64,000 nucleotides of DNA from Tetraselmis striata. Lineage: Eukaryota; Chlorophyta; Chlorodendrophyceae; Chlorodendrales; Chlorodendraceae. Positions 12,801 to 25,290 of the stretch are shown here, piece after piece; the first letter of the stretch is position 1, and each line of letters starts with the position of its first letter. Location: positions 248,001-312,000 of the forward strand of contig VCJN01002002.1 of NCBI GenBank assembly GCA_006384855.1. Reading direction: 5' to 3'. Both the position numbers and the translations under genes were made by a program. The notes beneath the pieces were generated by a model. The model ran no database searches and had not been told where the DNA came from. It saw nothing but the letters and a program-made list of their open reading frames with translations.

Positions 12801-15800
12801 CTTGGGGTGACCCCTCCCCTCCCTCGCGATCGCTCCGCCCTCTGCCCTGGCACGCAGGTGGACGATGCCGCGCGGCCGTGCCGGCTGAGCTGCCGCCCGC
12901 ACGGCTACTGCCACGCCGGGCGCTGCGTATGCGTGGCCGCCTGGACGGGCGTCATCTGCAACCAGCCGCTGCGCCTGCCGCTGGTAAAGCCGCCGCCCCC
13001 AATGGCATGCGTGCAGCGCAGCTCAGGCCGAGCTTCGCGGACCTCTCATCCGTTCCGAGCGCCATGAATACAATGAATACCGAAGCAGAGCACGTCTGTC
13101 ATTAAGGGGGGTGTTGCCAATATTCGGGCGCCGGCGCGGTACTAAGGACACTGCGGATAAGAACCTGCCCTGCCAGCCAGAAGTCAAATGTAGATGGAAC
13201 TATAGCGGAACAAAAGCAAATGTTCCTATATAGGTTAGCATGCACGCCCCATCCGAGGCTCATAGAAAGTGTTCTTACAGGTGCGCCAGCACCCGGAGGC
13301 AGACAGTGCACACGGCAGCGCATTTTGATGCAAACATGCAGGCGGGTATTGTTTAAAGCACCGATCAAGGATGTGATGGTGCGGGGCGGCGGCCCGCGCG
13401 GCGCTGGGGATGGGGCTGACTTGGCCGGGCGCGTGTAGGGGCTGACCGGTGACTGGGAGGGCGACATCGTGGCCAACCAGCGCGGCATCGTGGCAGCCGG
13501 CGGCATGAACCTGACCACCAACCCCAAGGTGCCACCGACCCCCCCCCCCCCCCCCCGCCCCCCTCCCTCCCCCCCTTGTGCCTTTTCCCTCTGCTCCCCT
13601 TTGTTACACCCAGCATTGTTGTGTCCCCCTTCCCCACACCCACGCCTGGATGAGGACTCTGTCTGCTCATGGTGTGTGGCTCTGATGGCGCCCCAACAGG
13701 CGAGCGAGTCGATCGGGCACGGGCGCACACACTCCCTCATCGCGCCCTACGAGCCCGCGTTTCCGCGCCCAGAGCGCCTGCTCAGGAAGGGCGGCGAGGC
13801 GCTGTTCCGGCAGCGGCCGGTAAGACCCCCCGCCCCCCACTTGGCCGCCGCAGCTCCCTCCAGCTATCTACACGCAAGAGCAAATTGTGTGCGTTTAGCC
13901 GGTGTGTGTGTGTGATTGAGTGGGGGGTGTGTTTGTAGGGGGGGGGGGGGCGCAATACCTCAATAAAGAGTTCCGTGGGGATTTCATGGCGCATTTGGCG
14001 AGTGTCATAATGACTCTAATCGCACTTTCTTTTAGAGGCTTCCCGTGTCTGATCTCCCAAACTTTTCTCATTGCGATTTATATCAGTTTTGTGTTCAGAT
14101 TCTTCGTATCTCATGTCGGAGTGAAGCATGCGATTCGCAATTTTTTTCAACGTACCCCGATTCCTCCTCCCGCCCAGCTGCACCGTTCCTTCTGCTGCAG
14201 TAGGTAGTGCTCCTGCTTGTGCTCCTCCCCCCTCACAATTCCCAGCGGTGCTGCTCTCAGGTCATCACGAGCGCCAGCCTGAAGCTCTTCCCCGAGGTGG
14301 ACTTCCTGGCGCATGTGGTGCGCCAGCACCACGCAGCCGTTGCCCTGCGCTCCCCTCCCGCTACACGTACCGGCCGCCCACTGACAGCCCCGCGCGGCCG
14401 CCCAGGTGTACAACACCTGCGCGCTGGTGGGCAGCAGCGGCATCAACCTGCTGTACCGGGACGGGCCCGGGATCGATGCGCACGATGCGGTGATTCGGTT
14501 CAACAGGTGCGCCGCCACCTTGAGCCTCCTCTGCACCATCCCAGGCTGCAAGGGGAATGATGATCCTGGCGCGCACTGTTTGCACATTAGTACTTAACAG
14601 CCTGATCGCACCCTCCTGATGAGCGCCACATCGACCCGCATGATCAACCCGATGGACCAAAAAGGTTCTCGCCAAACCTCTGGAGGTGTTTGTCCAACCC
14701 CTTTCCGGGGGGGGGGGGGGGGGGGGGGGGATCTTAGTCCACCATGTCAAAACGTCGAATGCGGTCGGCCGATAAGCCTCCTCACCGGGAACTATGCAGA
14801 TTGGCAACATCGGTGCCGATCCCACAACTGTGGGCCAGACTTGAGTGGAACCAGGGTTTAGGCCCCGCGGGTTTGCACAGTGCTGCCCCTTGTAGATTGC
14901 GCAGGCAAGTGCTTGCCCGGATTGGTATAGGTGGATGCAAGCTCCTGTCACTACAAGCACTTGCGCACCAATCCGATGGCGATGTAGACATCACCTGACC
15001 CCCCCCCCCCCCCCCCCCCCCCCAAAACAGCACACGCAAAAGTCAGAATCCCCTGTTCCCGTTATGCGCCATTTCATGCGATTTATGCTTCATTTTGGTA
15101 TCTGTGCTGGAGATGCATTCGTGGCGGTATACGGCCACATATTCCAAGTTTACAGCTCATATTCGAACAAGTTTGGGCTCCTCGCGCCTTTCGAACAGTG
15201 TATTATCACGCCCCATGCGGATGAGTCAAGTCAAGCTCACCCACACACTGATCCCCCCTACCCCTCCCCCTAACTGCAGCGCGCCCACCCTGAAGAAGAA
15301 AGGCGACTACGCGGAGCACGTGGGGCGCAAGACCAGCTTCCGCTTCATCAACACGCAGCACATCACCTTTGACGAGGTGCGCGGGGTCGCAAGCCGCACG
15401 CGCTGAAACAGCACTCCCATATTTCAAGTCCGAGCTATATCGGAATAATGTGCTGCCTGGGCATCGGTCGTTACGCTGCGGGTACCGCTGCGCAGCGGCA
15501 GATAGAATGCCGAATACTCGCCGAAACACGAACGTTCATAATCCCGTTACTGTAACCTATATTGCTCTCATCTGGACGAGGTGCCGACTTAACCGAAGTG
15601 ACACTCGCTCGGGAGCGAGGGCGCACCCTCATCGACACATGACAGGCCGAGCAGGGCGCGACATGCTGCGTGCGGGCCGGATTTGATCATTCCAGCTTTG
15701 GTTGGCGAAAATACCAGTTCGACATGAAACGTTTGACATTCGTCTAGTAGTCGCTATTCGTCATCTTGTGGATGTGAACCCGCGACACTTTCAACATGCT

Positions 15801-17925
15801 CGGAATAATTCTAACAAGGATTGCTGTATTGCCCCCTCCCCACCGAATGACGCCGCCGACCCCGTGCGTGCGTGCGCGTCCAGGGCGGCGAGTGGCGCTT
15901 CCAGCAGATGCAGAGCAAGAACGCCCTGATGCGCTACTTTCGGATGAAGCAGGACAACCCCGGGTGGGGCTGCTGCCCCCCCCCCCCCCCCCCCTTCCCC
16001 CTCCCAACCACAACCAGGGAAGCAGCACTCCAAACACTGTCGTCAGCTCATCATAGGAATGGTCCAGGATTCTGCGTAATCAATACGTTTTGTTGCTCAA
16101 CTTTCTTTAGCCGCCCTAAGTGAACTGAAGGTGAGTGGCCCTCGTAATAACAGAACTTTCGTGGGTCTGGTGAGTATACCAAGCTTAGTGAGGTGCGCCT
16201 CAAGTCAACCTCGGAATGCAACCCAGATCGCGAATTCAAATTGACTTTGGCATGGAAACGTAACGTACCGTTTAAGCACAAAGGTCTGCGGATAAATACG
16301 TTTGTGACCTCCCCGCGAAGAGACAAAAAACTGCTAAAACGGAGAAATAGATCAGGATACACACACACAGCATGAGTATTCCGACACAAAGGTGCCAAAC
16401 ATTTAATTTTTGGGCCCCGCAGACCGTGTTTACTTCCATGTTGAGCTACCACGTATATGTTTTGACCGGGAAACGTGCAAGAGTTAAGTAGGTTGCATCA
16501 AGTCCACGTAGTTTCGCGACTTCAATGCGAGTAATCATCCAGCCACCTAAGTGTCAAACAGAACTTTGATGCTATGGTAACAGTGTTGGGCGGAAGCGAT
16601 CTTAAGCCGACGTGATGCTAAGTTAAGCTTAGCCGAGTCGAAATGGACTCAAACACAGCCCTTATCAAGTCCTTGGAAGCCGGTCTGGTGTCTGGACACT
16701 TTTGGGTCATGAAGTGCGCAATGCCGTGTGGCGGGGCGCACGCATGGGCCACTGAACGTCCCTCCGGTGGGATCCCCCCCCCCCCCCCCCCCCCCCCCGG
16801 CCGTGCCCTCCCTCCCTTGCAGGATACACCTCGCAGCGTTCGCCCCCTCGTTCACGCAGTACGTCAACTCCAACGTCGGCACTCTGCCCACGGGCGGCTA
16901 CTTCGCGCTCATGTTCGCACTGCAAAAGTGCCGGCTCATCCGCGTGTACGGCTTCCACTGGCAGGGCGGCCACGGCATCCCGCACCACTACTTCAACAGC
17001 GAGGAGCCCCTCCAGGCAAGGCCAGCTTTGCCGGCTTCCGACACCCCCACGCGCCGCTGCCCCGCCCCGACCCGCCCCGCGGCAAGCCTGAATGCGCCTG
17101 GTAAAGTGTCTGTGACCTGAATGTGTCACGGCACGTTTGCCACACGCGGGGGTGACACTGCAAGCGACTGGCCGCTGCTCGCGCCGGTATGTCATCAGGC
17201 GGTCCTACGGTCTGTACTTCCGGGTGTTTTGCCCAAATGTTTCCATGAAGCCTAAAACCAACACATCGAGCGCTACTTTATCGCGGAACCCCGTTTTTTC
17301 TCCTACTCTGTGCTTGACTTGACTGCAGAGTTTTCCAGCATCTATAGGTTTGCGCCAGTGCTTACTCGATTAATTCAAAAAATGGTTGTTATTGAACGTT
17401 CTGGTACTAACTGACTAATGTATTTGATTGGTGAACTTCATTCACTATATATTAGCCCTGATTAATAACATATCCTGTGCTTACTTGAGCAGGGGTTTGC
17501 CAAGTCAGAAGCTGCATGTTTGTAGTTAATATGGATGGCTGTGTGTTTTTGTAGCAATGTCTGCCGCACGTCCAATGTCTTGCTGCCTGAAATCGTAGTG
17601 TCGTGGAGTTGTATGTGCACCAACACTGACACAGAAAAGTTGTAAGGGCGCAGCAGGTCCCCCGGCAGCTTATGACCCCAAATAAGGTTGTGCCGCCTGT
17701 CCCAACCCCCCGTGTGACACCCGTGCCGTATTGTGCCGTGCCTGCGCGCAGGGCGGGGAGCAGCTGCACGACTACGCCGCCGAGCACGAGCGGCTTGACG
17801 CGCTGGCCGAGGCGTCCCTTGTGCACATCGCGCAGCCCTGCTTGCGAGGGTGCCCCCAGGAGACGGGTGTGCGCCCCCCTCCCCTCTTCGCCCCAACTCA
17901 GACTCCCAACCAAGGGCCTCCATGA
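9809..17925 (+). CDS. GT29 sialyltransferase-like type II membrane protein with EGF-like module (14 exons)
   Basis: Predicted CMP-sialic-acid-type glycosyltransferase of the Golgi lumen. Exons by eye: 9809-10048, 10547-10657, 10772-11132, 12065-12305, 12507-12585, 12858-12983, 13439-13528, 13700-13819, 14261-14317, 14406-14506, 15280-15376, 15884-15963, 16823-17015, 17752-17925; all phases agree (689 aa if it stops at 17925). Residues 1-80 hold a short basic tail, a glycine run and one membrane helix (LGALLVALLVIFSATTFF). A low-complexity stem follows. Residues 345-386 are an EGF-like unit (Cx3Cx5Cx4CxCx8C). Sialylmotif L is CALVGSSGINLLYRDGPGID then HDAVIRFN and APTLKKKGDYAEHVGRKTSF. Motif S is PTGGYFALMFALQKC with RVYGF. 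Motif VS is HDYAAE. The intron after 17015 uses a GC donor. The start is the ATG nearest the anchor; an upstream in-frame codon exists at 9680. The exon 9 end (14314 or 14317) is uncertain. The acceptor may not be sialic acid biology as in animals; the true substrate is unknown. Confidence 0.85.
11595..11766 (+). mobile_element. Inverted-repeat short element, family 1, copy in GT29 intron 3
   Basis: Begins CGGGTGCCGACGCACC and ends near GCGCCGGCACCCG, an imperfect inverted repeat. The middle carries the family block CTGGCAGGCGCAGGGCGGG followed by TTCTTATTCGCAG. Non-coding and of MITE size (about 170 bp). It lies wholly inside an intron. No clear target duplication. Confidence 0.7.
13125..13295 (-). 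mobile_element. Inverted-repeat short element, family 1, copy in GT29 intron 6
   Basis: Starts CGGGCGCCGGCGCGGTA and ends AGGTGCGCCAGCACCCG. Internal order (CTGCGGATAAGAACCTGCCC, then GAAGTCAAATG) is the reverse of the 11595 copy. It lies in the intron between the EGF-like exon and the next exon. Confidence 0.7.
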
Positions 17926-18589
17926 AGTATTCCGGTTCGCGACCGTCAACACATCACATCCGACCAAGCCACACTAAACCGCATCAGTCGTTTTTTAAAT
18001 ATCTGGAGCACATACCAGTATCAAGGCCAAGCCGGTGTAGTAAAACAACGGGCAAGTACGCGTACTAGTCGTAATAAACTGTTCGCGTACGAGTGTTGTG
18101 TAGTGAACAACCGCTTTCAAATGTACCCAGTATCCTTTGGGCAGCATTGATAGACAGCGTTTGACATTGTCTCAATGCTGTTTGGCGCGATCTGGTGTGG
18201 TTTAGCAGTGTCGTTCGGGTCGTAGTTGAGCGCGCCACATCGAGGGATTTGATTTTTTGTTGGTTGCGGTCGCTTGAAAACTGGGATACCGAAACATGCA
18301 GCCCTTAACCACGCCGCCTAGATGTACCCCACTTCCCACCGGCCCGCTGCAGTTAATCACTCTGCAACTTTGCATCCTGTGCTTTATGCCATATGACTGT
18401 ATGCCACATGACGAACAACCGCCCAATCATCCATCTGTGCCACTCCACCGCAAATCGAGAAGAAACGACGATTGCCATTACGTTGTTGAACATGACAAAG
18501 CACTTCGCGGAGGTGTACATATAGTGCTTAAATTCACGACGACATGGTAGTATAATGCTAATGATGATGATATCGTCGCACTTGCGCTT

Positions 18590-19170
18590 CATATACCAAT
18601 CCAAAAATATCGCTAGCCCACCCTCATTTTACTATGATCCACAAGTATCGAGCCCACTTGCGCTCTTTATACGCCAATCAACAAATATCGAGCCCACCCG
18701 CTCGATATCGAGCCCACTTGCGCATCACACACCAATCCAATCATATCGAGCCCGTCCGCCATTTATTTACCAATTCACAAATATCGAGGATACCCGGGCT
18801 TAATACACCAGTCCACAAAAATCCCGCCCACTCGCGCTTGATACACCAATCCACAAACATCGAGCCCACCCGCGCTTCGTACACCAATCCAAAAATATAT
18901 CGATCTCATTCGCGCGTCATATACTAGTCCACACGTACTGAGCCCATCCGCGCTTCGTACAGCAATCCACAAATATCGAGCCCACTTGCGCATCGTACAC
19001 CAATCCACTCATATCGAGCCCCGGCACCCGCCCTTCATACACCGATCCAAAAATATCGAGCCCACCCGCGCTTGATAGTTACACCGATCCACAAATATCG
19101 AGCCCACCCGCGCTTTATATACCAGTCCACAAGTATCGAGCCCACCCGCGCTTCATACACCAATCAACGC
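18590..19170 (+). repeat. 38-bp minisatellite, left block
   Basis: About 15 imperfect tandem units of about 38 bp. Each unit contains CCAATCCACAAATATCGAG then CCCACCCGCGCTTCATACA. Units vary by substitutions and small indels. It reads as open frames only because the repeats lack stops in places. It probably sits in the last long intron of the GT29 gene. Confidence 0.9.
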
Positions 19171-19174
19171 ACCG

Positions 19175-19620
19175 GTTCTTCGGGGGAGGGGTCCTACACA
19201 CCTGTATAGTGGCAAGGATTATGGCTCCTGGCCGCGTTGGCTGCTAAAATGATACACAACCGAGAAATATGCTACATGACAGCGGGAAGTACGCACGTGA
19301 TCATGCGCACGTAATCATTCTGCCCCTGCTCGCCCGCGCGGCGGTCAGCACTACTGGTGTGAATTACAAAAAGGGCAGCACTACATGTATCGTCAGTAGC
19401 GACTACTAGAGCGACTGGCAGCGACTACTCGCCATCACGTGATCATCACGTGCAAGCATTGTAATGCCCCCAGCGGGCTGACATGCGGTACAATTTCACC
19501 ACTACGGCACCCGCATCGCCCTCATGGAGTCACATTACACGCCTTGCCCACCCTTGGCGGAAGGTACTGCAAGCCCGTTACGTGAGGTGGTACGTAAGAA
19601 CCAGCGTGAACTAATATGGA
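19175..19620. other. Non-repeat insert splitting the minisatellite
   Basis: About 445 bp without the 38-bp unit interrupts the array. It includes CACGTGATCA-type palindromes near 19290 and 19436-19460. A stretch at about 19353-19378 (CTGGTGTGAATTACAAAAA) recurs in reverse orientation near 40510-40530, so it is a dispersed repeat. No coding frame. Confidence 0.6.
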
Positions 19621-20715
19621 CCCATTGCGCTTCATACACCTATCCACAATATCGCTTTATATACCAATCCACAACTATCGAGCCCACCCGCGCTTTATAA
19701 GCCAATCCACGAATATCGAGCCCACTCGCGATTTATACACCATTCCACAAATATCGAGCTTTTTCGCGCTTCATACACCTATCCACAAATTTTGAACCCA
19801 TTAGCGCTTCATATACCAATCCACAAGTATCGATCTGATTAGCGCTTCACACGCCCATCCACAAGTATCGCGCCCACCAGCGCTTCCTATACTCATCCAC
19901 AAATGTCGAGCTTACCAGCACTTCATACACTCAATCCGCAAGTCTCGATCTCATTTGCATTTCATACACCAATCCACAAACGAGCCCCCCGCGCTTCATA
20001 CATCAATCCACAAATATCGAGTGCCCACCCGCGCCTAGTACGCCAATCCACAATATCGAGCCCACTCGCGCTTCATATACAATCCACAAATATCGAACCC
20101 ACCCACGCTTCATACACCATTCCACAAATATCGAGCCCACCCGGGCTTCTGTCTTTATGTGCTAATCCAGATAAATTGAGGCCTAATCGCCCTTCATACA
20201 CAAATATCCGCAAATATCAAGCGCCCACCCAAACCATACACCAATTCCAAAAATATCGAGCCCACTCGCTCTTCATACACCTAACAACGAATATCGAGCC
20301 CACTCACGCTTCATACACTAATCTACAAATACTGAGCCCATCCGCGCTCCATACACCAATCCACGAATATGGAGCCCATCCGCATTTTCTTTACCAATCC
20401 ACAAGTATCGAGCCCATTCGCGCTTAATACACCAATCCACAAATATTGGGCCTGTTTGACCTTCTTATACCAATCCACAAATATCGAGGCCACCCACGCT
20501 TTCTACACCAATCCACAAATATCAAGCCTACCCGCGTTTATACACTAATCCACGAATATCGAGCCCACTCGCGCTTTACGCACCAATCCACAAATATCGA
20601 GCTTCATACACCAATCCACAAATATCGAGGCCACCCACGCTTTAGTCACCGATCCACAAATATCGAGCTTACTCGCGCCACATACACACCAATCCACAAA
20701 TATTGAGCCCACTTG
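19621..20715 (+). repeat. 38-bp minisatellite, right block
   Basis: About 28 imperfect units of the same 38-bp repeat as 18590-19170, continuing in the same orientation after the insert. Variation between units is irregular, which fits an old array. Long apparent reading frames at 19903-20706 are a by-product of the repeat. Confidence 0.9.
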
Positions 20716-21073
20716 TGTATCTATTTGCTTTACACTCTTGTAGGTGCAGACGGGGCAGTAAAAAACTGCGTACTTGAGGCTTTTTTGGGGGGGGCATCTG
20801 ATGGCGCTTTCTTCAGCTCATAATCATTCTGGTATTAGGCTGTCTAAATTGGGACTGGAAAAGATGGGCACGTTCCGAACGCTGAATTTCTTCACACCCT
20901 TCCGCCGGCATCGGTGCAAGTGATTGCTCATTCATACGCGGTTCTACGGGTGTGACATCCCCTTGCCATTGGACGCTGGCGGTGTTGTGTATATCGGATT
21001 TTCTGCCGTGAGGGCGGCCCGCCCGGCTTGCTGACTGCGCTCCGATGGTTCCCACTGCTCTAATTCCCCGCAG

Positions 21074-22114
21074 GCTCGCCATGTCGCACGTGCGCGCCGG
21101 GCTCCGCCTGCGCCTGCGGGGGAAACCAGCCGCTGCCCCTCGCGCTGCCGGGCTTCTGCCACCTGCCGGGCGCGCTGCACTGCTTCTACGCCTGCCCGCA
21201 GGGCGCAGAGCAATGCCCTGGTGGTCCGCACGCCAGCCGCTGCCCCGACAGCTTCCGGCCGGAAAAGCAGGGGGTGAGCAACGCCCCGCCCCCCCCCCCC
21301 CCACACACACACAGACACACGCACGCACTTTTGCTGCTGTTTGTCTGACTAATCCCGAGTACCGGCAGCCCCCCGGTTGCCACCCCCAATGCTTCACCCC
21401 CCTCCCGAAAGTTTCCAAGCTTGCGTTGGAGATAGCTAAGGTCCTGTACGCCATTCCTCTAACTACGGGTGTCGACGCACCTGTAAGAGCCCTCATTACC
21501 AGCCTCACATTGCACCTGCATGCAGCCTACAAGACCATGCCATAGCTTCCGGTATATTTTCGTCCACATTTGACCTCTGGCAGGCGCAGGGCAGGGTCTC
21601 ATTCGCAGTGTCCTTGTTACACCATGCCGGCACCCGAAACTCCCCCGCAATCCGAGTCATGGCTGTTGATTCCCCACCGCGCCCCATGCCCCCCTTTGCA
21701 GGTGCCCTGCGCGGCGCCGGAGGACGTGCCCACCTCCGCAGCGAGGCCCGCGTGGATGCGTGCCCCTGTCGGGCGGCGGCAGCAGCGGAGAGGGTGAGAG
21801 CAGCGGCCCTGGACAGCGACAGCCCGCACTCGTGCCACAGCCCTGCGTGCTCCATGGCCAAGATGAAGGCCAAGGCGCACGGAAACCGGCGGTCATCCCA
21901 TCAGGGGCGCTCGAGGCCGCGGGGGAGGGGCAGCAGCCCCGGGGGCCCCGCTGGCGAAGGGGACGCCGGGGCAGAGGGGGAGGGGGAGGAGGCGGGGGAG
22001 GGGGAGGAGGCGGGGGTGCAGCGGGAGGCGGTGGGCCACGTGGAGGCGGGGGAGTCCCTCGGGGGCGAGCTACAAGTGGGCGGAGGGGGCGGACGCGGCC
22101 CGAGCTCTGACTGA
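21074..22114 (+). CDS. Cysteine-rich exons, probably the 3' end of the GT29 gene
   Basis: Three exons fit: 21074-21273, 21702-21793 and 21841-22114. The first encodes a dense cysteine block (SPCRTCAPGSACACGGNQ, then FCHLPGALHCFYACPQG and QCPGGPHASRCPDSF). The last is basic and Gly/Glu-rich and ends at TGA 22112-22114. If the GT29 exon at 17752 is cut at a donor after 17866 (GTGTGC), its phase fits 21074 exactly and the protein runs on from AQPCLRGCPQETG into the cysteine block, for about 858 aa in total. The intron would be 3.2 kb and contain the minisatellite. The 47-bp intron at 21794-21840 is unusually short, so the last join is weak. Alternatively this is a separate small secreted-protein gene with its first exon unseen. 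Confidence 0.5.
21466..21636 (+). mobile_element. Inverted-repeat short element, family 1, copy at 21.5 kb
   Basis: Starts CGGGTGTCGACGCACCTG and ends CCATGCCGGCACCCG. It carries the family blocks CATTTGACCTCTGGCAGG and GGGTCTCATTCGCAGTG. It would lie in the intron between the cysteine-rich exon (to 21273) and the exon at 21702. Confidence 0.7.
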
Positions 22115-22749
22115 CTGGGCTGCCAGACCAGGTGGGGGATAAAGATACGTGACTGTCTCAATACCATGCCATGCGTGAATGACGACAGCTTGTCAACCTG
22201 CGCGCGTTGTTAATGGTAGACCAATTGTTGAGAGACGCCGGTTGGCGTTGCCGCTGAGCCCATGTTGTGTCATGTGTCAGTAAACAGCTGCCTGCCTGTG
22301 CGGAACTTTGCAGAGAATAAGGGGCGGAGGGACAATGTCAGCACGTCGCGGTTGCCCCCCCCCTCCGGCTTCAGCACTAATCCCTCTCAGCACTGCGTTC
22401 AGTACGTCGGGGAACTGATGACGCCTGGCGCCGCATACACTCACAATTGAACGTCTCGCGGAGCTAGCGGCGCCACCCCCGGACCCCGGAGAAGAGCCCG
22501 GCGGAGCTCCCGGCGCATGTACGTCCGCGCGATGCAATGGCTGCCCAGACTACTCCAAGTTTTCAAGATCAAGCGCCGCGCCCAGCACGTCGGCCACCCC
22601 ACCCGCAAGCGCAAGGCGCCCGAACTACCTACTCCACGGCAATGACCGCCGGCAACAGCACAATGCCCCTCCCCCGCCGCGCAGAGGGGCCGGGCGGTCG
22701 GGGAAGGGCGGCAACGGGCGGGACCACGCACTCTCTTTGAGGACTGGGG

Positions 22750-23070
22750 ACCTGGCCTTCAAAGGTCGACATGCAACGGGTGTATAGCCGACGCTTTGCG
22801 GGCTCATGAAGCCGGGCCGTGAGACAGCTAGCTTGCAGCAGCACACCCATAATGCAGTTCATTAGGACACTGGCCTTCAGGGGGCTGCACGCTACACGCT
22901 TTCATGGGCGAACCCTATGCGGGTGCATGCTGGCCTGCCTAGCATCAAATACAAAGTAGGAACAAAGCTGTAAGAAATTTCAAAGAAACACTGGCCTTCA
23001 GGGGGCTGCATGCTACGGGCTGCAGCCGACCCTGTGCGGGCTCATGAAGCGGTGAGACAGCTGGCCTGTG
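22750..23070 (+). repeat. Short repeat family 2, three partial copies in a row
   Basis: Three copies begin at about 22750, 22868 and 22989. Each contains CTGGCCTTCAGGGGGCTGCA or a near variant. The first and third also hold the block GCGGGCTCATGAAGC and then GTGAGACAGCT. Spacing is about 118-121 bp. Non-coding. Confidence 0.65.
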
Positions 23071-24136
23071 GGGCTGGAAGACTGGCGGGAATGAAGCTGC
23101 ATGATGCGCACGGGTATCTAGGGCGGCAGGGGGGGGGCGGGGGGGGGGATGCTTCCTCAACCGTCCTGGCCGGGCACCACGCAGGGCGTAACGTTTTGCA
23201 GCGCCGTTCTTTTGGAAGCCAAAGACATTATCTGAGCTATTTTACCTACCTACTGTTGTCTTTGGGGTTAGGGGGGTAAGAAACTCCCGTCGACAAAGCC
23301 TGGCCGGTCGTCATAAGGTCCCCGCTTTCCCGATTCCAGCTATCGACGGCAGCCACGTGGATGACGACGCCTCATGACGCGCGCCTCCGCTCAGGCGAGG
23401 TCGCTTGGGCTCTCGCGCGACCGTTGATTTTCCCTTAGCGCCGTTCACTGAAATGGAAACTGTTATTTTTTCAATTTTACTCCCGGGCGAACCAGGTCAG
23501 CTGTCTTACGCAATGGCTGCAGAGACCCGTCGCATGGGTCCGCAAATTTTAAGCGCGCAGCATGCAGCCCCTCTGAAGGCGAAGCACCTACTCTACCAGG
23601 CGTATCGATACCCGTCTCGTTTTTTATTTATTTTCTTTTTGATATGTTGGAACCCCCGACCCATTCCTACCCCTACCCTAATCCTCCGTGACTAGGCTTT
23701 ATGTAGACATACCCACCCTTCACTGCGTACAAATGCAGCCACTGTCGGATGCTGCCTGTCATTCCATCCCAATGCTATGTAGCAACATATCAGGGGGTAC
23801 GGTCCCGGAAGCATTGCCCGCCCGATTGGTTTCGATCTGTCCAACGTCAACAGCGCCGTTGCTGGCTGCATTGCCAACGTGAACAACCGCGAGATGGCTC
23901 AGCTGCATGGCGGCCCCGCTGGCTAGCATTCCACTCGGCCTCGATGTAGAAGCAACCTAAATGCACGGCTTCATTCAGATGACCTGGAAAAACAGAGCCG
24001 AACGTGACAATTAATGAAAAGCGCCGGGATAAGTCTTCCTGCACGAAAAAACACCCCTGCCCCGCCACCCGGAGGCCGGGGGGACAGGGACGGGAAAGGG
24101 GGGCGGTGACGACACCGCTCTCTCTTAGGTTAAGGG

Positions 24137-24298
24137 ACCTGGTCTTCAGAGGGCAGCATGCTACTTGCTGAACGACAGGGCCGAAAGACAGGGCCGAAAG
24201 ACCCTGCGCGAGTTCATGCGTCCGGGCCGAAAGACAGCTTCAATGTCAGCGGGTCTTCAAATGAAATCGCGTAGCGTGCAGCCCTCTGAAGGCCAGGT
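24137..24298 (+). mobile_element. Short repeat family 2, complete-looking copy with inverted ends
   Basis: The left end ACCTGGTCTTCAGAGGGC and the right end GCCCTCTGAAGGCCAGGT are nearly perfect inverted repeats that extend to about 28 bp. The length of 162 bp, lack of coding frame and recurrence elsewhere (22.7-23.6, 47.4, 47.8 and 51.5 kb) fit a MITE. Confidence 0.65.
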
Positions 24299-24879
24299 AT
24301 GTCAAAGTTGTGAAAACAATATGGCGGAATAAGTGGCTGGAATAAAATTGTAAAATAAAATATTTAAAATTTCAGACGATCTTTGTTTCAAAACAAAATA
24401 GAGAAGTGACGGACCTTATCAAAGAGGTAGAAGGTTTTGTGGAGGTGTGCCGTATCATCATGAAGTGCACAAGGGCGGCCAGCTTCATCCATCATGACCA
24501 TTGTCTAGCTAGCTACCAATATCACCACTACCAACAACACCGATTAAATACTCGCTGGTGTCTACGGCTCTGAGCAACAGTGTCACGCTGCCTAGCCGGC
24601 ACAAATGCCTCTGTCTACGAGGGTTTCGTGATTTCGCCATCCCCGAGGGAGTGCGCGAACTGGGGGGCGGGAACGCGCCGAATTCCTTCCATAGCACGTA
24701 CCCACCAACTTGGCCAACGACTCGCCGACGGGGACAACACGCCTACCGCCATCACAACCCTGCCCCAGTGCGATGCCTTCGAAGACGGAGCAGGTAGACG
24801 GTAACGCCAGCAGTGAGCCGCCGCTGCTGCCACTGCCTCATACATTACTAGGGGGCATGCTGGCTGCGAAGAGCAGCCG

Positions 24880-25290
24880 CGCCATATCTCGACCGTCGCT
24901 GCCGCCTGGCATATTCTTACCTTGCAGCGGCACTGGCTCAGCCTCAAGTGACACGACGACAATGCTCGCGTGGGGCAGCCGCTCCGTGCTCTATCCGACG
25001 CCGCTGTCGCCACGCTACGTGCCATCGCGGGAATTCCGGCTCGAAGCTCCCCCCGCCGCTGCGCCTCAAGCACTACCGCGGGCGTGATTGTACAGGGCAG
25101 CCGTGCCACATCTCGACCGCCGCCATCGCCGCGCCACGTGCCGTCCTGGGGATTGCGGCTCGAAGCTCCCTCCGCCGCTGCCCCTCGTGCTCTACCGTGT
25201 GCGTGCATGGCAGCCGTGCCACATCTCGGCCGCTGTGTAATTTGCCGCCATAGACCTATCTGCGCAGACCATCCTCCATTGCCTCCGCCG
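24880..25290 (+). repeat. Tandem repeat of about 110-120 bp
   Basis: Units start near 24883, 24976, 25099 and 25208. They share GCAGCCGTGCCACATCTCG and GGCTCGAAGCTCCC, with CCGCTGC between or after. About four diverged units. Frames on both strands stay open through it, which is a repeat artefact. Confidence 0.65.

Noticed and set aside
17867..17925. Coding tail of GT29 exon 14 (proline-rich end to the TGA at 17923)
   Set aside because: Not fully rejected. The pyrimidine-rich tail looks more like intron, and a phase-matching donor after 17866 leads to the cysteine-rich exons; the short form is kept as the safe annotation.
18590..20715. Possible CRISPR array or repeat-protein gene
   Set aside because: Units of 38 bp are directly tandem with no unique spacers, vary in length, and do not keep one frame. 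It is a minisatellite.
22115..22140. Further exon of the cysteine-rich region after 22114
   Set aside because: The TGA at 22112-22114 is followed by no donor-compatible continuation with protein-like sequence.
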